Part shown: piece by piece, positions 11,983 through 24,219 of the stretch
How the letters are laid out: each line of letters starts with the position of its first letter
How positions within the stretch are numbered: the stretch's first letter is position 1
DNA from: Coriaria nepalensis
Lineage: Eukaryota; Streptophyta; Magnoliopsida; Cucurbitales; Coriariaceae
Length of the DNA stretch: 64,000 bases
Assembly: GCA_027186245.1 (NCBI GenBank)
Contig: CP114499.1
Span: 6,639,001-6,703,000 of the forward strand
Direction of reading: 5' to 3'
Program-made: the position numbers and the translations under genes
Notes under the pieces: generated by a model
What the model saw: the letters and a program-made list of their open reading frames with translations, nothing else
Told to the model about the DNA's origin: nothing
Database searches by the model: none

Positions 11983-14900
11983 TCGGGGGAAAACTAGTGG
12001 CACTGATTTCCTACTAAATGAATGTCGTCACTCACCATGGTTACCCTTCCTTCTCCGAATTCTCTTCTTTTTCGTGCATCTTTCAAACCTTTGGGCCTTT
12101 TATTTACGCGGAGTGCCTGCAGTGGATAAAAAGAATATCAAGCTGTAATTCATCTCTCTCAATCTCTTCTTTTCCTTTGTTTATCATGTTCCTTCACAGT
12201 TTCTCACCTATGTTTAGGCTTCTTATACATTTGTACACAGCTTTCTTATTATTGGTTGTGTATATCAGAATCTCTACTCCTCAACTTTCTATATACGACA
12301 TTTTCTTTTATATCATAATTTCGATTTGGATTAAACTATTGTTCATTCGTTCTATAGCCCTCAGACAAAAACATGTTCTGGGATGCGTGATCTCTACTGT
12401 TAGTGTCAATTCCGTAGAAAGTGAAGTCTCAAATCTCAGCCTAATTATCAACTTAAGGCTTATATCACCGTATCAAAAAGACAGACGATCAAATTCCTTG
12501 TAAGAGGTAAGTAGCATGCAAAGTTGCTTCACCTGTGAATGATAGATAATAACCTCGACTCTCCTAGCTTGTGTTAGACACATCCATAGCCTCCTAATAC
12601 CTCGAATTTCGTACCATAAGATTCTCATATATATATATATTTTGCCAAACTACAATAAGATTCTCTACCGAGGCAAAAGTAGCGCACCAAAATTGGGTAC
12701 ACTTTGGGAAAGTAAAGTGTCACACAACCTGTGTACATTTTGGGAAGAAAGTAAAGTGTCACACGACTGTTAAATATGGTTGGAAAAGATCGCTGATGTG
12801 AAAATCCTGAAAGATTTACTATCTATCTCTTATAGTGTTAGTATATGAAATCAATATGAAAGAAGATTTTTAGTTTTCGGCTATAAAGTTTATTCAAGGG
12901 GTAGTATTGAATACCCTTTTACATAAGATTCGATGTAAAATTGGATAGTTATTTTACAAGAAAGAGACAAATAAGATAAACGGTACCACCTGGTCCACTG
13001 GGCCTTGTCCCCTTGGGCGTCGGCCCCACAAATCACCCACCCCACTTGGGCTATCGAACCATGTGTCAGATCATGAGAGAAAAGAAGAACTGGGGACGGT
13101 CCACGGAAAATGGTGTGGGCCGGTGAGTACCAATTACTGACTCAACAAACTGGAGCTCAACAGTTGAAGCCACGGATGAGGAACTGGTCACAATCATATG
13201 GACCAGATTTGATCTCGTGTTAGGACACGTGGTTGGCACATCAGACGGCCTGGTTTCACTGAGAACTTTCTCATGGATATGCAGACAAACATACTACTTG
13301 TACAACATACGTACCTCAATCAATCTATTCAAAAATCTTTCAACAAAATTTCAGACCATCGTTATAATGATAGAATTTTCTCTCATTTAGATTTTGTGGT
13401 AATTGGCTATAGTTGATTTCGTTGGAGATAATGTTACTTATATCAAAATTGCTACTTCATTTTTCATAACAGTTTGCTGGCGTCATGCCTCTCGTCAGAC
13501 ATAAGGGTACTTTTGAGAATTCACGGCCACCTCTGAGTACATGAAATATCAGCCACATTCATCAAGTTTTGTCCAAAAAAACAAAAAAAAAAAAAAAGTA
13601 TCGGCTCGTGGTTGGGGCCGGACATCTTGGATTTTTGTTTCGGTTCATATAGTTCTCGTACGGTTGAGAAAATCGATTTATTTATTATTTTTATAATTTA
13701 ATAAATAAAATTATATTTAATTGTAATATAATTTTAATTATTACATTATAAAAATAATATATGATTGTAAATTATTTAATATATTTTTTTTTCATTTTAA
13801 CCCTTTTGATAACAAAAGATAATCTTTCGTTAATTCGAAAAGTTTCATAAGTATCTTATAAGCATAATCTAAACTCAATCAACCATCCCACTCTCTAAAA
13901 GAAAGATCTCTGTACGAGGCGGATCATCTTTTGAATCTTAGCTGCAAAAAAATACAACTATACAATCCTATCCTTGTTCCATTCTATCCTTGACATTCTT
14001 GATAAGATCAAAACTTTTTAACATTCAGCCTATTCCACCGAAGAAAATGCACCATTTAATTACATCTTATATTACCATAAGATAATTCGGGCCTGGCTTA
14101 GGCCCGGCATAGAAACAGTAATGAGCCCGGTCCGTACCGTGTTGGAAGTCGATAATAATTATATATTTTTTTATATTCAAATATTTAGATATTTTATTAT
14201 TTATGTTATATTAGATAAAGAACGTAGATGTCGAATCATAGAGAAAATTATAAAAAAATAAAAGAGTATAGAGTTTGAGTATAATACGATCGTACTTATT
14301 TTACTATCTCTAACTCCACTCTGTTGTTCATGTAATTGTTTTATCAAGTTTATGAATATTAAAATTTTTTTTTATGTAATTCGTTTAATGTAATATCAAT
14401 AAATTAATAATAGATTTTTTTTAATACTTGTTTAGATAATTATCTAAATAACATGCACAATTTAAATGAGAAAGTTTTTATTTTTTTTTTCTAAATCATA
14501 TGGGAAAGCTTTAATTTACGGAAGTATATATTATTATTAATCAAGATATAATTTTCTTTTACAATTAAATTACGTAGCTCCGGCTGTCACGCTTAAAGGA
14601 TTCTAATCATTGCTTTGTCTCATCATTCAGACGTGACCCCAGAAAAATCTTTGAGTGGGTTAAAATTATATAATATAAAAATTTTTTTAGTAAGTAAAAA
14701 TTAAAATTTTTAAAATTTTAATTTATTAATTTAAAAGAATTTGAATATAACGATAAAAATAAGAAATGAATATTTAATTTATAATAATTATAAATGTTAT
14801 TAATTAAATAAAAAAAAATTCAAAATATAAATTAAGTTTTAATCTCAAAGTAATGAAAATTTTAAAAGAATAAAGTATATTTAAATAAATGATCTAAATA

Positions 14901-16200
14901 TTATTAGTATGATTGCAATTATTCAAGAGAAAGTTGAATATGTAAATTTATAGTGATTATTTAAATTTAAATTATTAATAAAATTATGAACCCAAATTTT
15001 ATTGATAAGATAAACATTTGAATAATTTTTTAGTTCATTTAATTATCATAATTTTATTTATAATAACTCAAACTATATAGTTACGCTTACGAAGTTACGG
15101 TATTTGTTCGGCATAAAAATAAAAAATATATCATATAATAGAAAAAATATTGATTAAATAAATTCGTAATAAATCATAATAAATATATATATGATTTAAT
15201 ATAATGATTGATATAATATAATAATAAAAAATTATTTTATAGATGAAGAGTAAAAAAAAAATAAAGAAAAAATAGCCGTTATTTTTTATTCTTTAGTTAC
15301 TCTAATCGCTTTCTTAATTAAGTGTTTTTATTTCTTCTTTATATCGTTTGTTTCATATATAGAAAATAAAATTATTAAAAATAAATATTTATAATTATAA
15401 TAACCGGATAATCTATCAAAAAATTTATCGGTATGTTACTATATATTTAAAAATAACTCTAATGAAAACGTCTCTTTTTAAGGTCCAAATATTTGAAATT
15501 TAAAAAAATTAATTAGGATGGATATGTAGGAAGCCTAATTTTCCGCGACATAAGACGTGTTTGAATTGATGTAAAATTATTTAGGGGTTTAGATGTTACT
15601 CATAATGACAGAAAAACACATTACATACGGGCACCACTTGACCTATTAAACTCCAAAACCAGAAAGTGCAAAATGACAAAAATCTCCATTTCCTTGCATA
15701 TCAAATCGCCTACCATCGATTAATTCTAACCATTTATATAACTTATAAATATATATATATATATATATTTAGAACTCAAAATTTTAGACCCCAATGTGAG
15801 TTATATATAAACTCCGTTCCATACGCAATATTTATAATCTACCTTTTCTTCAAGTCTATTGCAAAGTGTGAGAAAATTCATAAGGTCCCACTTGTGAAAT
15901 CAGGATGAGATATCGAGTTATATTTCACCGAAAATCTTGCATATTTGACTACTAAACCAACATTTAGAAATTATCATGCTATTTCAACTCATCATATATA
16001 TTTTTTGGTACAATATTATTTTGATAAAACTATAAATTAAACGGCATATACACACACAAAAAAATTGGCCCCAAAAAAAGAAAAAAAGAAAAAGAGATGA
16101 TATGATTACTTGGTAAATAAAAACTTATAAGTAAATCAAAAAATAGTAGGCAACATATGTTCATTAGTCTCTAGAAAAGACATGTATATGTAAATTATAT

Positions 16201-16238
<38 letters not shown>

Positions 16239-16342
16239 TCCAATAATTAATTACTTACAGTCATTTTATAAGTTAGACATGACTTATCAAGGAGCTTATA
16301 AATAGACATTTCTAGCACCTCAAAACTCATGAAAAGCCAATT
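11983..16342. other. Intergenic DNA between RAD23 and NPF3.1
   Basis: It begins with the RAD23 3' UTR. A short tandem duplication (about 35 bases, core taaagtgtcacac) lies at 12697-12768. The stretch 13000-13260 is richer in G+C than its surroundings but encodes nothing I recognise. From 13660 to 15500 the sequence is extremely AT-rich with many mononucleotide runs. A 30-base (AT)n microsatellite at about 16207-16236 lies just before the NPF promoter. Confidence 0.6.
16297..16304 (+). promoter_or_regulatory. TATA box of the NPF3.1-type gene
   Basis: TATAAATA lies only about 40 bases upstream of the first usable ATG (16343), implying a very short leader, or use of another promoter. An ATG at 16329 is followed after four codons by an in-frame stop, so it is not the start. 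Confidence 0.5.
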
Positions 16343-19300
16343 ATGATGGCAAAAAGGAAGATGATGAAGAACAGTAATCATGTCAAGAGAAAGAAAGGTG
16401 GATGGGTCACAATGCCCTTCATCTTCGGTAAATAATCAAAACCTTCCCACATGATCTTCTTCTTCTTCTTCACGTAGAAATCTTGATCTAGCTAGGTATG
16501 TATTTTAATTAAATAATTAAGTTTTTAATTTATGATGAATATTATGCAGGAAATGAGGTGTGTGAGAAATTGGCGGTGGTGGGGTTTAATGCGAACATGG
16601 TGAGCTACTTAACGGGGCAGCTTCATATGACCTCGACAAAAGCAGCGACCACACTGACCAATTTCAGTGGAACGGCAAGCTTGACGCCATTGCTCGGAGC
16701 TTTCTTAGCTGATTCGTACGCCGGTCGCTTCTGGACTGTCACTCTTGCTTCCATCGTTTACCAGATTGTATGTTAACGTGACCACCTCCTTTAACAATTG
16801 CTACAATCGATCTTATCTCTTTTCTATGTCGGCTGGCTACCTAGCTACTTAGTTATTGGTGTTAGATTTTATGTCGTTCGTATATATAGATATAGTATTA
16901 GACTTCAAGAGATTATGTCGTTTAATTTTGGTTTTCTTCTTTTTCGATGGTCATTTCAAATATTTATTTACAATTACAATTTGAATGATCAGGGAATGAT
17001 TGGCTTAACAATATCAGCAATACTTCCATCCTTAAGGCCACCAAAATGTAATCCAAATGAAGAAGTATGTCAAGAAGCAAATGCAGGCCAGTTAGGAATC
17101 CTCTATTTGTCTCTCTTATTAACCGCCATAGGTGCGGGTGGGATCCGACCCTGTGTTGTTGCATTCGGGGCAGACCAATTCGACGAATCAGACCCAAAAC
17201 AAGGCACCAAAACATATAGATACTTCAATTGCTACTTTTTTGTCATGGGCTTATCCATACTCGTGGCCGTAACAGTGCTCGTTTATGTCCAAGACAACGT
17301 TGGATGGGGGTGGGGTCTAGGGATTCCAACACTTGCCATGTTCCTTTCAATTATCGCCTTTCTTATTGGGTACCCGCTTTACCGCCACATGGATCCGGCG
17401 GGTAGCCCTTTTACCCGTCTGTTGCAGGTATCCGTGGCTGCCTTCAAGAAGAGAAAGTTGCCCATGGATTTCGACCCCAAGTTGTTGTATCTAAACGATG
17501 AGCTTGATGCATCCATTTCTAGAGATGGGAAGCTTCTTCACACCAGGCATATGAGGTACGTATACCCTTCTATCACTATGTATGCAAATAGTTATTGATA
17601 TTATTTTATTTCTTTTGCTTTATATTTGTGTTAACGTGTGGATAATTTACTTGGAATCAATATAGGTGATTAAATATATTAGAAGCTTAAGTCACAAGGA
17701 AGATAATTTCAAACATTTTAATGCATTAATTATGTTATTAGTTGGACGATTGATTTCATCTAAGTCTATCCTCTCGATTTTTTTCTGGTAAATAATTCTT
17801 TGGATATGAAATTCTTACAAGATTTTTAAGAACTTGACACATTTTGATTTCATATACATCATGAATAAGTCTGTGTTTTAAAATTATGTAGATGGTTGCT
17901 GCAAAAGAATTTTGTCACGTTGCTAATTACGAACAATATATAATTTGATGCAGAGAGTTTGTGAAGGGGACCCTCCCCAACACAATAATTGACTCATCAC
18001 TTTTCACGTTTGAGAGTCCTTTTTGTAATATGTTGGTAATGATATGATTAATTCGTTCGTTCAGGATTTTTTTTGATATATTCGGATTATCATAATTCGA
18101 TTATTCAATTTAATATAATTAGTGAAAAATATTATATTTTTGAAATAAAATATTCAAAAAATTAATATATAAAAAAATAATTATATTTTCTTATTATTAA
18201 TTAATTTTAAAATATAAGTCTAAATTTAACCGATATTAATATTATGTTACTCATATAAAAAATATTTATATATGATTTTAAAAATAACAGCATAAATAAA
18301 AAAAATATATAAAGAATATTATATCTCACTTATAAAAAATATATTTAAAAAATATAATTAATTTTTTTATTATTAATTAATTTTAAAATATAAATCTAAA
18401 TTTATACACGATCATATTGTAATAAGTTAATGGATTAATAGGTTACTGTTTAATATAGCCGTTGAATTTATTTTTACCTTTTAAAAACTACGCTCATGAA
18501 AAAATTACAATCTTCTAGAAGCCAAATAAACTAGAAAGCTTACGTGTATATAGACTCAATATGTATAATATGTACACAGTTATTATTCCCAGTAGCAAGC
18601 AGCAGCAGTCACTTTCATTGACGTTAGCTTCACATGACTGGGAAGTGAACGTGACTCTGTCATAATTGGAATCATAATGCCAAGGTGGTATTTTGTTTTT
18701 GGTTCTGGGAATCCAATGGAATTCTTGTTTAGACATATTTATGAAGAATATATATATATATATATATTGAGTAGCCTGAGCCATTTTGCTATGCATTTCT
18801 GTTTTTTTTTTAGAAGTATGTCTCTTGTCATTTTGTTAGACAACTAAGATTCAATTCTCTTGTTCTCTAGCAAACAGACAATTTGAGCGTGCTCTTTTGC
18901 TCATCTCTTCACACTTCTTAAGCTTATCCAGGTTAAAAATATATTTTAGATAAATTTTATAATTTTATTATTATTATTATTATTACTGATTGATTTTACA
19001 AAATTTCAATCTGATTGTTATAAATTTGAGACTTAAGTCTAATTTAGAATTAATCTTATTCACATACATTTGATACGAGTGTATTAAATAGTAAGCTATT
19101 TGTACCTGAAGATTGATCATGTTTGACTTTACATTGACTCAATTTTCTATTTTTGTATTGTAGGAATGTTTCTAATATTATATCTAATCTCCGATATCAC
19201 ACTAATATTCATATTATTCTGTGCAGATTTCTTGATAAGGCAGCCATTGTAACCGAACAAGACGACCTCAAACAAACTCAAATCCCCAACCTATGGAACC

Positions 19301-20112
19301 TAAACACAATCCACCGTGTGGAAGAACTGAAATCAGTAATCAGAATGGGCCCCATCTGGGCCTCAGGAATCCTCCTCATCACAGCGTATTCACAACAAGG
19401 CACCTTCACTCTCTTACAAGCCAAAACCATGAACCGCCACCTCACTCACGCCTTCGAAATCCCAGCCGGTTCAATGACCGTCTTCACCACCATCTCCATG
19501 CTCACCACAATAGTCATCTATGACCGCCTCCTCATCCCAGTCGCCCGCCACTTCACCGGCATCGACCGCGGCATCTCCTTCATCCACCGCATGGGAATAG
19601 GGTTCGTCATCTCCATCCTCGCCACCTTAGTTGCCGGGTTTGTTGAAATAAAGAGAAAGAGTGCTGCATTGCCTAACCAACGAAGTGCTGACATTTCAGT
19701 GTTTTGGCTTGTGCCCCAATACAGCCTGCATGGAATAGCTGAGGCGTTTATGTCGATCGGCCATCTCGAGTTTTTTTACGATCAAGCACCTGAGAGTATG
19801 AGGAGCACAGCGGCAGCATTGTTTTGGGTGTCGATTTCCATCGGGAATTACATGAGTTCGATCTTGGTTGGTTTGGTGCACAAGTTTAGTGCTAACAAGA
19901 GAGATGGCTCTAATTGGTTAAGTGATAATTTGAACAAGGGGAAGTTGGAGTATTTTTATTGGTTGATCACTATACTGCAAATGGTAAATCTTGTTTACTA
20001 TTTGATTTGTGCTAAGATGTATACTTTCAAGCCTGTTGAGGTTTGCAAAAGAGGAGAAGATCAAGATAGTAGTTGTAAGGGAGAAGGGGTTGAGCTTGTA
20101 AACCGTGTTTAG
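16343..20112 (+). CDS. NPF3.1: NPF3.1-type NRT1/PTR transporter (4 exons, 583 aa)
   Basis: A proton-coupled transporter of the NPF family, major facilitator fold with about 12 membrane helices. The Arabidopsis NPF3.1 relative has been reported to move nitrite/nitrate and gibberellin. Exons: 16343-16427, 16550-16767, 16993-17555, 19227-20112; phases join. Visible signatures are the family ExxE[K/R] proton-coupling motif as EVCEK (residues 31-35), the segment GGIRPCVVAFGADQFDE in the fourth/fifth helix region, the positively charged central loop, and FFYDQAPESMRSTAAALFW near the C-terminus. The close match to my memory of At1g68570 runs through the whole length (Arabidopsis about 596 aa). Intron 3 is 1.67 kb and AT-rich. 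Two adjacent ATGs (16343, 16346) are equivalent starts. Substrate is inferred from the family and not from sequence. Confidence 0.93.
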
Positions 20113-20707
20113 TTTTGGGAGGTGGGGTTTCATTTCTAGTGAGTAATTATATAGTGAGGTAGATATATTAATATATAGTTTAAATGCTCTCAAGATACTA
20201 TATAGAGAGAAATAAAGTATATCGGTATGTATAAACATATAATTAAATCTAACTAATTAGGTGATCAATAAGTAATATATAAGAACGACAATACTTTGTT
20301 CTTTTGTCTGATCAATGAGATATTGAGCACTAGGGTTTTACACTTGTACATGTTTCATTGGTAATAAAGCACGTGTTATAATGGAAATTGTCAAACTATG
20401 GATTGACCATGTCTACGTAGATCCTATTCTTATTTTTAAATTGGAAAATTCCTTAAAGGAAGACCGCAACTCTAGCCAAATTCCATAAAACTTGTCAAAA
20501 TCTTGGACACTAAATATTTTAGAAGCCAAAAAAAAAAAAAAAACATTTTCTCAGCAAGCCTCTCCCATTCTAAGTGCAAAAGCATTAAACAGAAAGAAAA
20601 ACACTTGAAAGTTTGATGTTTCATTTGAGTAGTATTCTAACATCAACCTGTGTAAGAATTTCAAAAGGGTTGATTTAGAATCCTTTACATATATAGAGAA
20701 TTTAAAT
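20113..20707. other. Intergenic DNA
   Basis: 3' UTR of the NPF gene and AT-rich spacer, including a poly-A run at about 20528-20542. Nothing else was recognised. Confidence 0.5.
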
Positions 20708-20900
20708 ATGGTGGTGGTAAAGAATGAGGGTATGAAAGAGAGTCAGATTAGACCAGTAGATGAAGCTCATAATGAATTGGTGCCGCTTACGGCCATTGCC
20801 GAGGCCTTCGAGGAGCTCGCAAAATTCCTAAAAAGCCCTTCATCTAATCATCAAGATCTCCCATTGAAAGCCTTTTTCGACGCTTGTTCTCATAATGAGG
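20708..20900 (+). pseudogene. First exon of a GLTP/ACD11-like gene, rest missing
   Basis: The ATG-initiated exon encodes a leader rich in Glu/Lys followed by VPLTAIAEAFEELAKFL and then LPLKAFFDACS. This is the beginning of a glycolipid-transfer-protein domain of the ACD11 type (ceramide-1-phosphate/phytoceramide transfer, cell-death control). In the family the text continues with a VS.LF..LG.AF block. Here it reads HNE and then meets a possible donor GT at 20901, or runs to a stop at 20965. I found no continuation in the 800 bases before the next gene, which are AT-rich with poly-A tracts. So it is either a 5' fragment or a gene whose later exons were deleted. The leader is intact with no internal stop, suggesting fairly recent truncation. 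Family assignment is moderately sure. Confidence 0.55.
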
Positions 20901-20965
20901 GTATGTTGTTTGATTTAAGTTTGAAGTCTTCAATTTTAAACTTATGTTTCAAACTTATAAGGTAA

Positions 20966-21787
20966 AATGTCAAAAGTATTACATTAAGTGATGAGCATTT
21001 TTTAACCCAACTCCACAAACTACATACGTACGGAACAAATAAGTCATGGCATGAACTTGATTACTTTTTCCTTAGAAAAGAAAAATGTATAAATTTTTTT
21101 AATTTTTTAATTTTTTAATTTTTTGTAATTAAACGTTAACACAAGTAGCATATAATTACAAAAATAAATATATGTGGACCGTTTAATTGAGAATTAAAAT
21201 AAATAAATAAAAAATCTTAGCATAATATTGGAGGTAGCACATTATATGCAAGAGGGTGAGAAAGCTCCGTATCCAAAACTTATTTATATATATTTTTTTT
21301 TCAATAAAAAAAATTAAAATAAAAATACATTTTTATAGAAAATTCAATAACAAAAGTACAATTGGCCAAAAAAAAAAAAAAAAACAACAACGACAACAAA
21401 AAATACTAACGACAATGACATAGCACTCCATTTGAAAAGTCCAACAAACCTAAAAATGTAAGCTGGCAGCTTGGCCCACCTGGCCCCACCGTAATAAAAT
21501 AACATTCATGCAATGTGACATTTTCATTGTTTAAAAAATAACGATTGTTGAGCAGAACAAAAAACGGAGTTTGGTGAAATTAAGTGTTTTAGTAACATTA
21601 TAAACTAAATTTAGTGGGGGCCGGGGCCTGTCGCTATAATGATAAGCATCTTTTGTCAACTTACCCGTTACCACTTTTCCTCAACTTGATCATTTTTTTG
21701 TCTATAGTTTTGAGTTTTCCTTAACATTCAGTTTCATTCCTGTATGATTAGCTAAGTCTATGAAAATCTGAAGCAGAAATTGGGGCC
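20966..21787. other. Intergenic DNA where GLTP exons would be expected
   Basis: AT-rich with homopolymer runs and a poly-A tract at about 21371-21384. No GLTP-domain residues were found in any frame by eye. The last 100 bases are promoter/leader of the HMA gene. Confidence 0.5.
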
Positions 21788-22363
21788 ATGGCTCTATCTC
21801 ATCAGCCTGAAAAGGAGATGATTAAAGAGAATGAAGTTGAAAAATCAAAAGCGGTCTTACGTCCTCATGGAACTACCCTTGCTTCTCTGGAATCCTTGTC
21901 CATGCCACCTGTCTGTTCTCCTCCTTTGTCTCTCGTCTCTGTCTGTCTGTCTGTCTGTCTGTCTTTTCTGTCTCTTCTCATGCTCGGTGTTGTTCATGCA
22001 CACTGCAGAACAGGTCCAGGAAGTTGTTCTTGCAGCTGATATTAGCTGTCCTGAATGCCAGAAGAGAGTAGCTGACATCATTTATAAAATGAATGGTAGG
22101 TATACTTCAATCTTATTGCAAATTCCCTTCTTCTTCTTCTTCTTTTTTCTGTTTTTTAATTGTTTTTCTTTTTGACAGAGACAGAGTCGGTGATTGTGAG
22201 TGTGTTGGAGAAGAAGGTGACGATCACTTGCAGAAACAGTCCAACAAAGAATATGGATACCAGTACTGTTGAAGATGGAAGTGCAGGTAGACAAATTTCC
22301 AGATACAGGAATCGTCCTCTTCCTAAACTTGCGATTGTCAAATGGTTTTTTGGTTCTTCTTAA
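21788..22363 (+). CDS. Small HMA-domain (heavy-metal-associated) protein, 129 aa
   Basis: Exons 21788-21910, 22014-22095 and 22179-22363 join in phase. After an N-terminal leader of about 41 residues comes an HMA fold: VQEVVLAADISCPECQKRV, then a short helix (ADIIYKMN), then ETESVIVSVLEKKVTITCR. The CPEC motif is a CxxC copper/zinc-binding site in the usual first loop. The tail ends FFGSS and has no CaaX prenylation box, so it is not a classic HIPP. The family includes metallochaperone-like proteins, many of which are defence- or development-related; the role here is unknown. The first intron contains a CTGT repeat at about 21943-21962, and one reading frame stays open through it, so the acceptor could be at 22008 or 22013. 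I chose 22013 because it keeps phase and gives the family sequence. Confidence 0.8.
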
Positions 22364-23084
22364 ATTTGTGAGATTTTTCAGAGGTAGGAAAGTTTCATGT
22401 TCTATATATTTGGGAAGAATGATCCAGAGAAAGATGCAACGCAACGGAGGTACTTTGTGTAGCATAAAAACCTCCTCCAAAAACAGGGGAATAAAAAGAC
22501 AGAGAAATGGTATACAAATGTGATGTGACGATGTTGTAAACAGTTTAGTTTCAATCCACTATTTCATTTATTATATCAAATAAAAGATTCTTGTAGTTGT
22601 TATTGGTTAGTTTTTCTTCTCATAATTAGAAATTGGGCTTATGACCCAAATGGTATTGGCCCAAGTACATGTCTACTCTCTAAATTTCGACTTTCTGTGA
22701 AAATTGGATTTATTTAGATATATATCCACCTCATATATAAAAGTTAGAAAATAGAAGTCTTTTCATAAAGGATCTAATAGGGCGATGAACCGCGTAGCGT
22801 AGGTGTGGGCAACAGATTAACAGTGAGGTCGCAGTACTGAAGGCTTCAACCCAGAAACAAGATGATAAGTGTGTGTGAAAAAAGCATTGTGATATAAACA
22901 ATGATAGTACTTGTAAAATCACCGCAACTCTGATTGTGGTTCAATAATATTATTTATAGAGAAATATACAAACAACTATTTAACAAGCATATACCAAAAT
23001 ATGTGTATACGGCTAAGAATTTGGTAAAATATAAACAGACAAAATCTTAACTATTCACATCTTCTGATATGATGTAGTTGCCAG
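22364..23084. other. Spacer between HMA gene and IST1-like relic
   Basis: HMA 3' UTR, then AT-rich DNA with a Ty1/copia fragment at 22750-22880 (listed separately). No first exon for the following IST1-like gene was found here. Confidence 0.55.
22750..22880 (-). mobile_element. Ty1/copia polyprotein fragment (end of integrase region), broken
   Basis: Read on the minus strand, about 130 bases encode SSCFWVEAFSTATSLLI, a highly recognisable piece of copia integrase just after the catalytic core. The following residues of the same region continue in a different frame and include a stop, so at least one frameshift and one nonsense change are present. No LTRs, primer site or other polyprotein parts were found nearby. 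It is a dead scrap of a retrotransposon. Confidence 0.75.
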
Positions 23085-24219
23085 GGATTACGGGGAGGAG
23101 ATCTTCGTATCTATAACAAGGAGGAGAACATGTTGGACGTGTATGTTATGACAGTGGGATACTGCAATTTATTAACGGAACGAGTTCGTCTCCTTGAACA
23201 AGAACGGTTGGTTAAATCTCTTCACCACTACTGAAATTGTCTTTCTGGTTTTGGTCGAGATTATTGATTTGTTGTGATATAGAGAATGTCCTGATGAATT
23301 GAAGGAGGCGATAGCAGGTTTGATCTTCGCATCGTCAAGATGCGGTGATTTCCCTGAGCTTCAGGAAATTTGTGCCGTTTCGACGTCTCGATTTGGTAAA
23401 GGATTCGCTGCTAGGGCCGTCGAGTTGAGGGACAATTGTGGCGTTAATCTAATGATATGCATATTTCAGTTTCATTAAAGCTTTCTTATACTTTGAAATA
23501 GTGCGATCATTGTGATAGTTTTCCCCAATCCAAATATGTGATTATTCCCACTGTGTTTGATCTATAGATAATTCGAAAGCTATCAACCAGGCAGCCTAGT
23601 TTGGAAATCAGAATGAAGGTGCTAAAAGATATTGCTTCGGAAAGCGGCCTTGCCTTACAGTTCGAGGAAGCTTCTTCTTCAATTCCTACTGTGGTAAGCA
23701 ACTTTGTTAATTTATATATATATATATATATATGTTGGCATTTGACTTGAAAGTGTGTGATGAATGCAGGTAAAAGTGGAAGGGGAGAAGAAGCAAAGCA
23801 ATGAACATATTGAAAACAATGATGGATTCTCTAACTCGAGGAAGACAGGAAGAAAGTACATACATGTAGCTGATGCAGCTCAAGCAGCTTTCGAGTAGGC
23901 GGTTTATGCAGCAGCCGCTGCCCGAGTAGTTGTGGAGCTCTCGAGATCTGACCAACATGACCATAGTGGGTCCAGTACAGGACTAAGTAAACTATCCGAC
24001 AAGAAGTAAGCCGACAACCAAAAAAACGAGTTGACTAAAGAAGGACAGAGTAGGGGAAATGCATCTGATGAGAAAAGCACGAGAGTGGATTCGGGTTTGG
24101 AGACCGAAGAATTAGGATCGACTTGCGAGATATCATCACATTCAATAATTAAGGAAGAACCTTCAAAGTTCCATCAATCTGATACGGAGGGTGTAAAAGG
24201 GTTAAAGTTAAACTTATAG
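23085..24219 (+). pseudogene. IST1-like (ESCRT-III regulator) gene, broken
   Basis: IST1 proteins bind ESCRT-III/VPS4 in multivesicular-body sorting. Exon remnants: about 23085-23216 (with KEENMLDVYVMTVGYCNLL), 23283-23454 (ECPDELKEAIAGLIFASSRC and FGKGFAARAVELRDNCGVN), 23568-23693 (IIRKLSTRQPSLEIRMKVL) and 23770-24219 (Ala-rich segment, then acidic tail). Four lesions are visible. The N-terminal exon with the start codon is absent. The donor after 23454 reads AT instead of GT, while the exons still join in perfect phase. A TAG lies at 23896-23898 within the conserved Ala-rich segment, and a TAA at 24007-24009. The tail frame stays open beyond both, to 24217. The reading resembles Arabidopsis At1g25420-type IST1-like proteins. 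Protein-level conservation between lesions suggests recent death. Confidence 0.8.

Noticed and set aside
12018..12503. 161-codon open frame downstream of RAD23
   Set aside because: Composition is hydrophobic/Ser-rich with no start context or domain; most likely RAD23 3' UTR and spacer.
18515..18796. 93-codon minus-strand open frame inside NPF3.1 intron 3
   Set aside because: It contains an (AT)n-derived Tyr/Ile repeat, has no recognisable domain and lies wholly in an intron.
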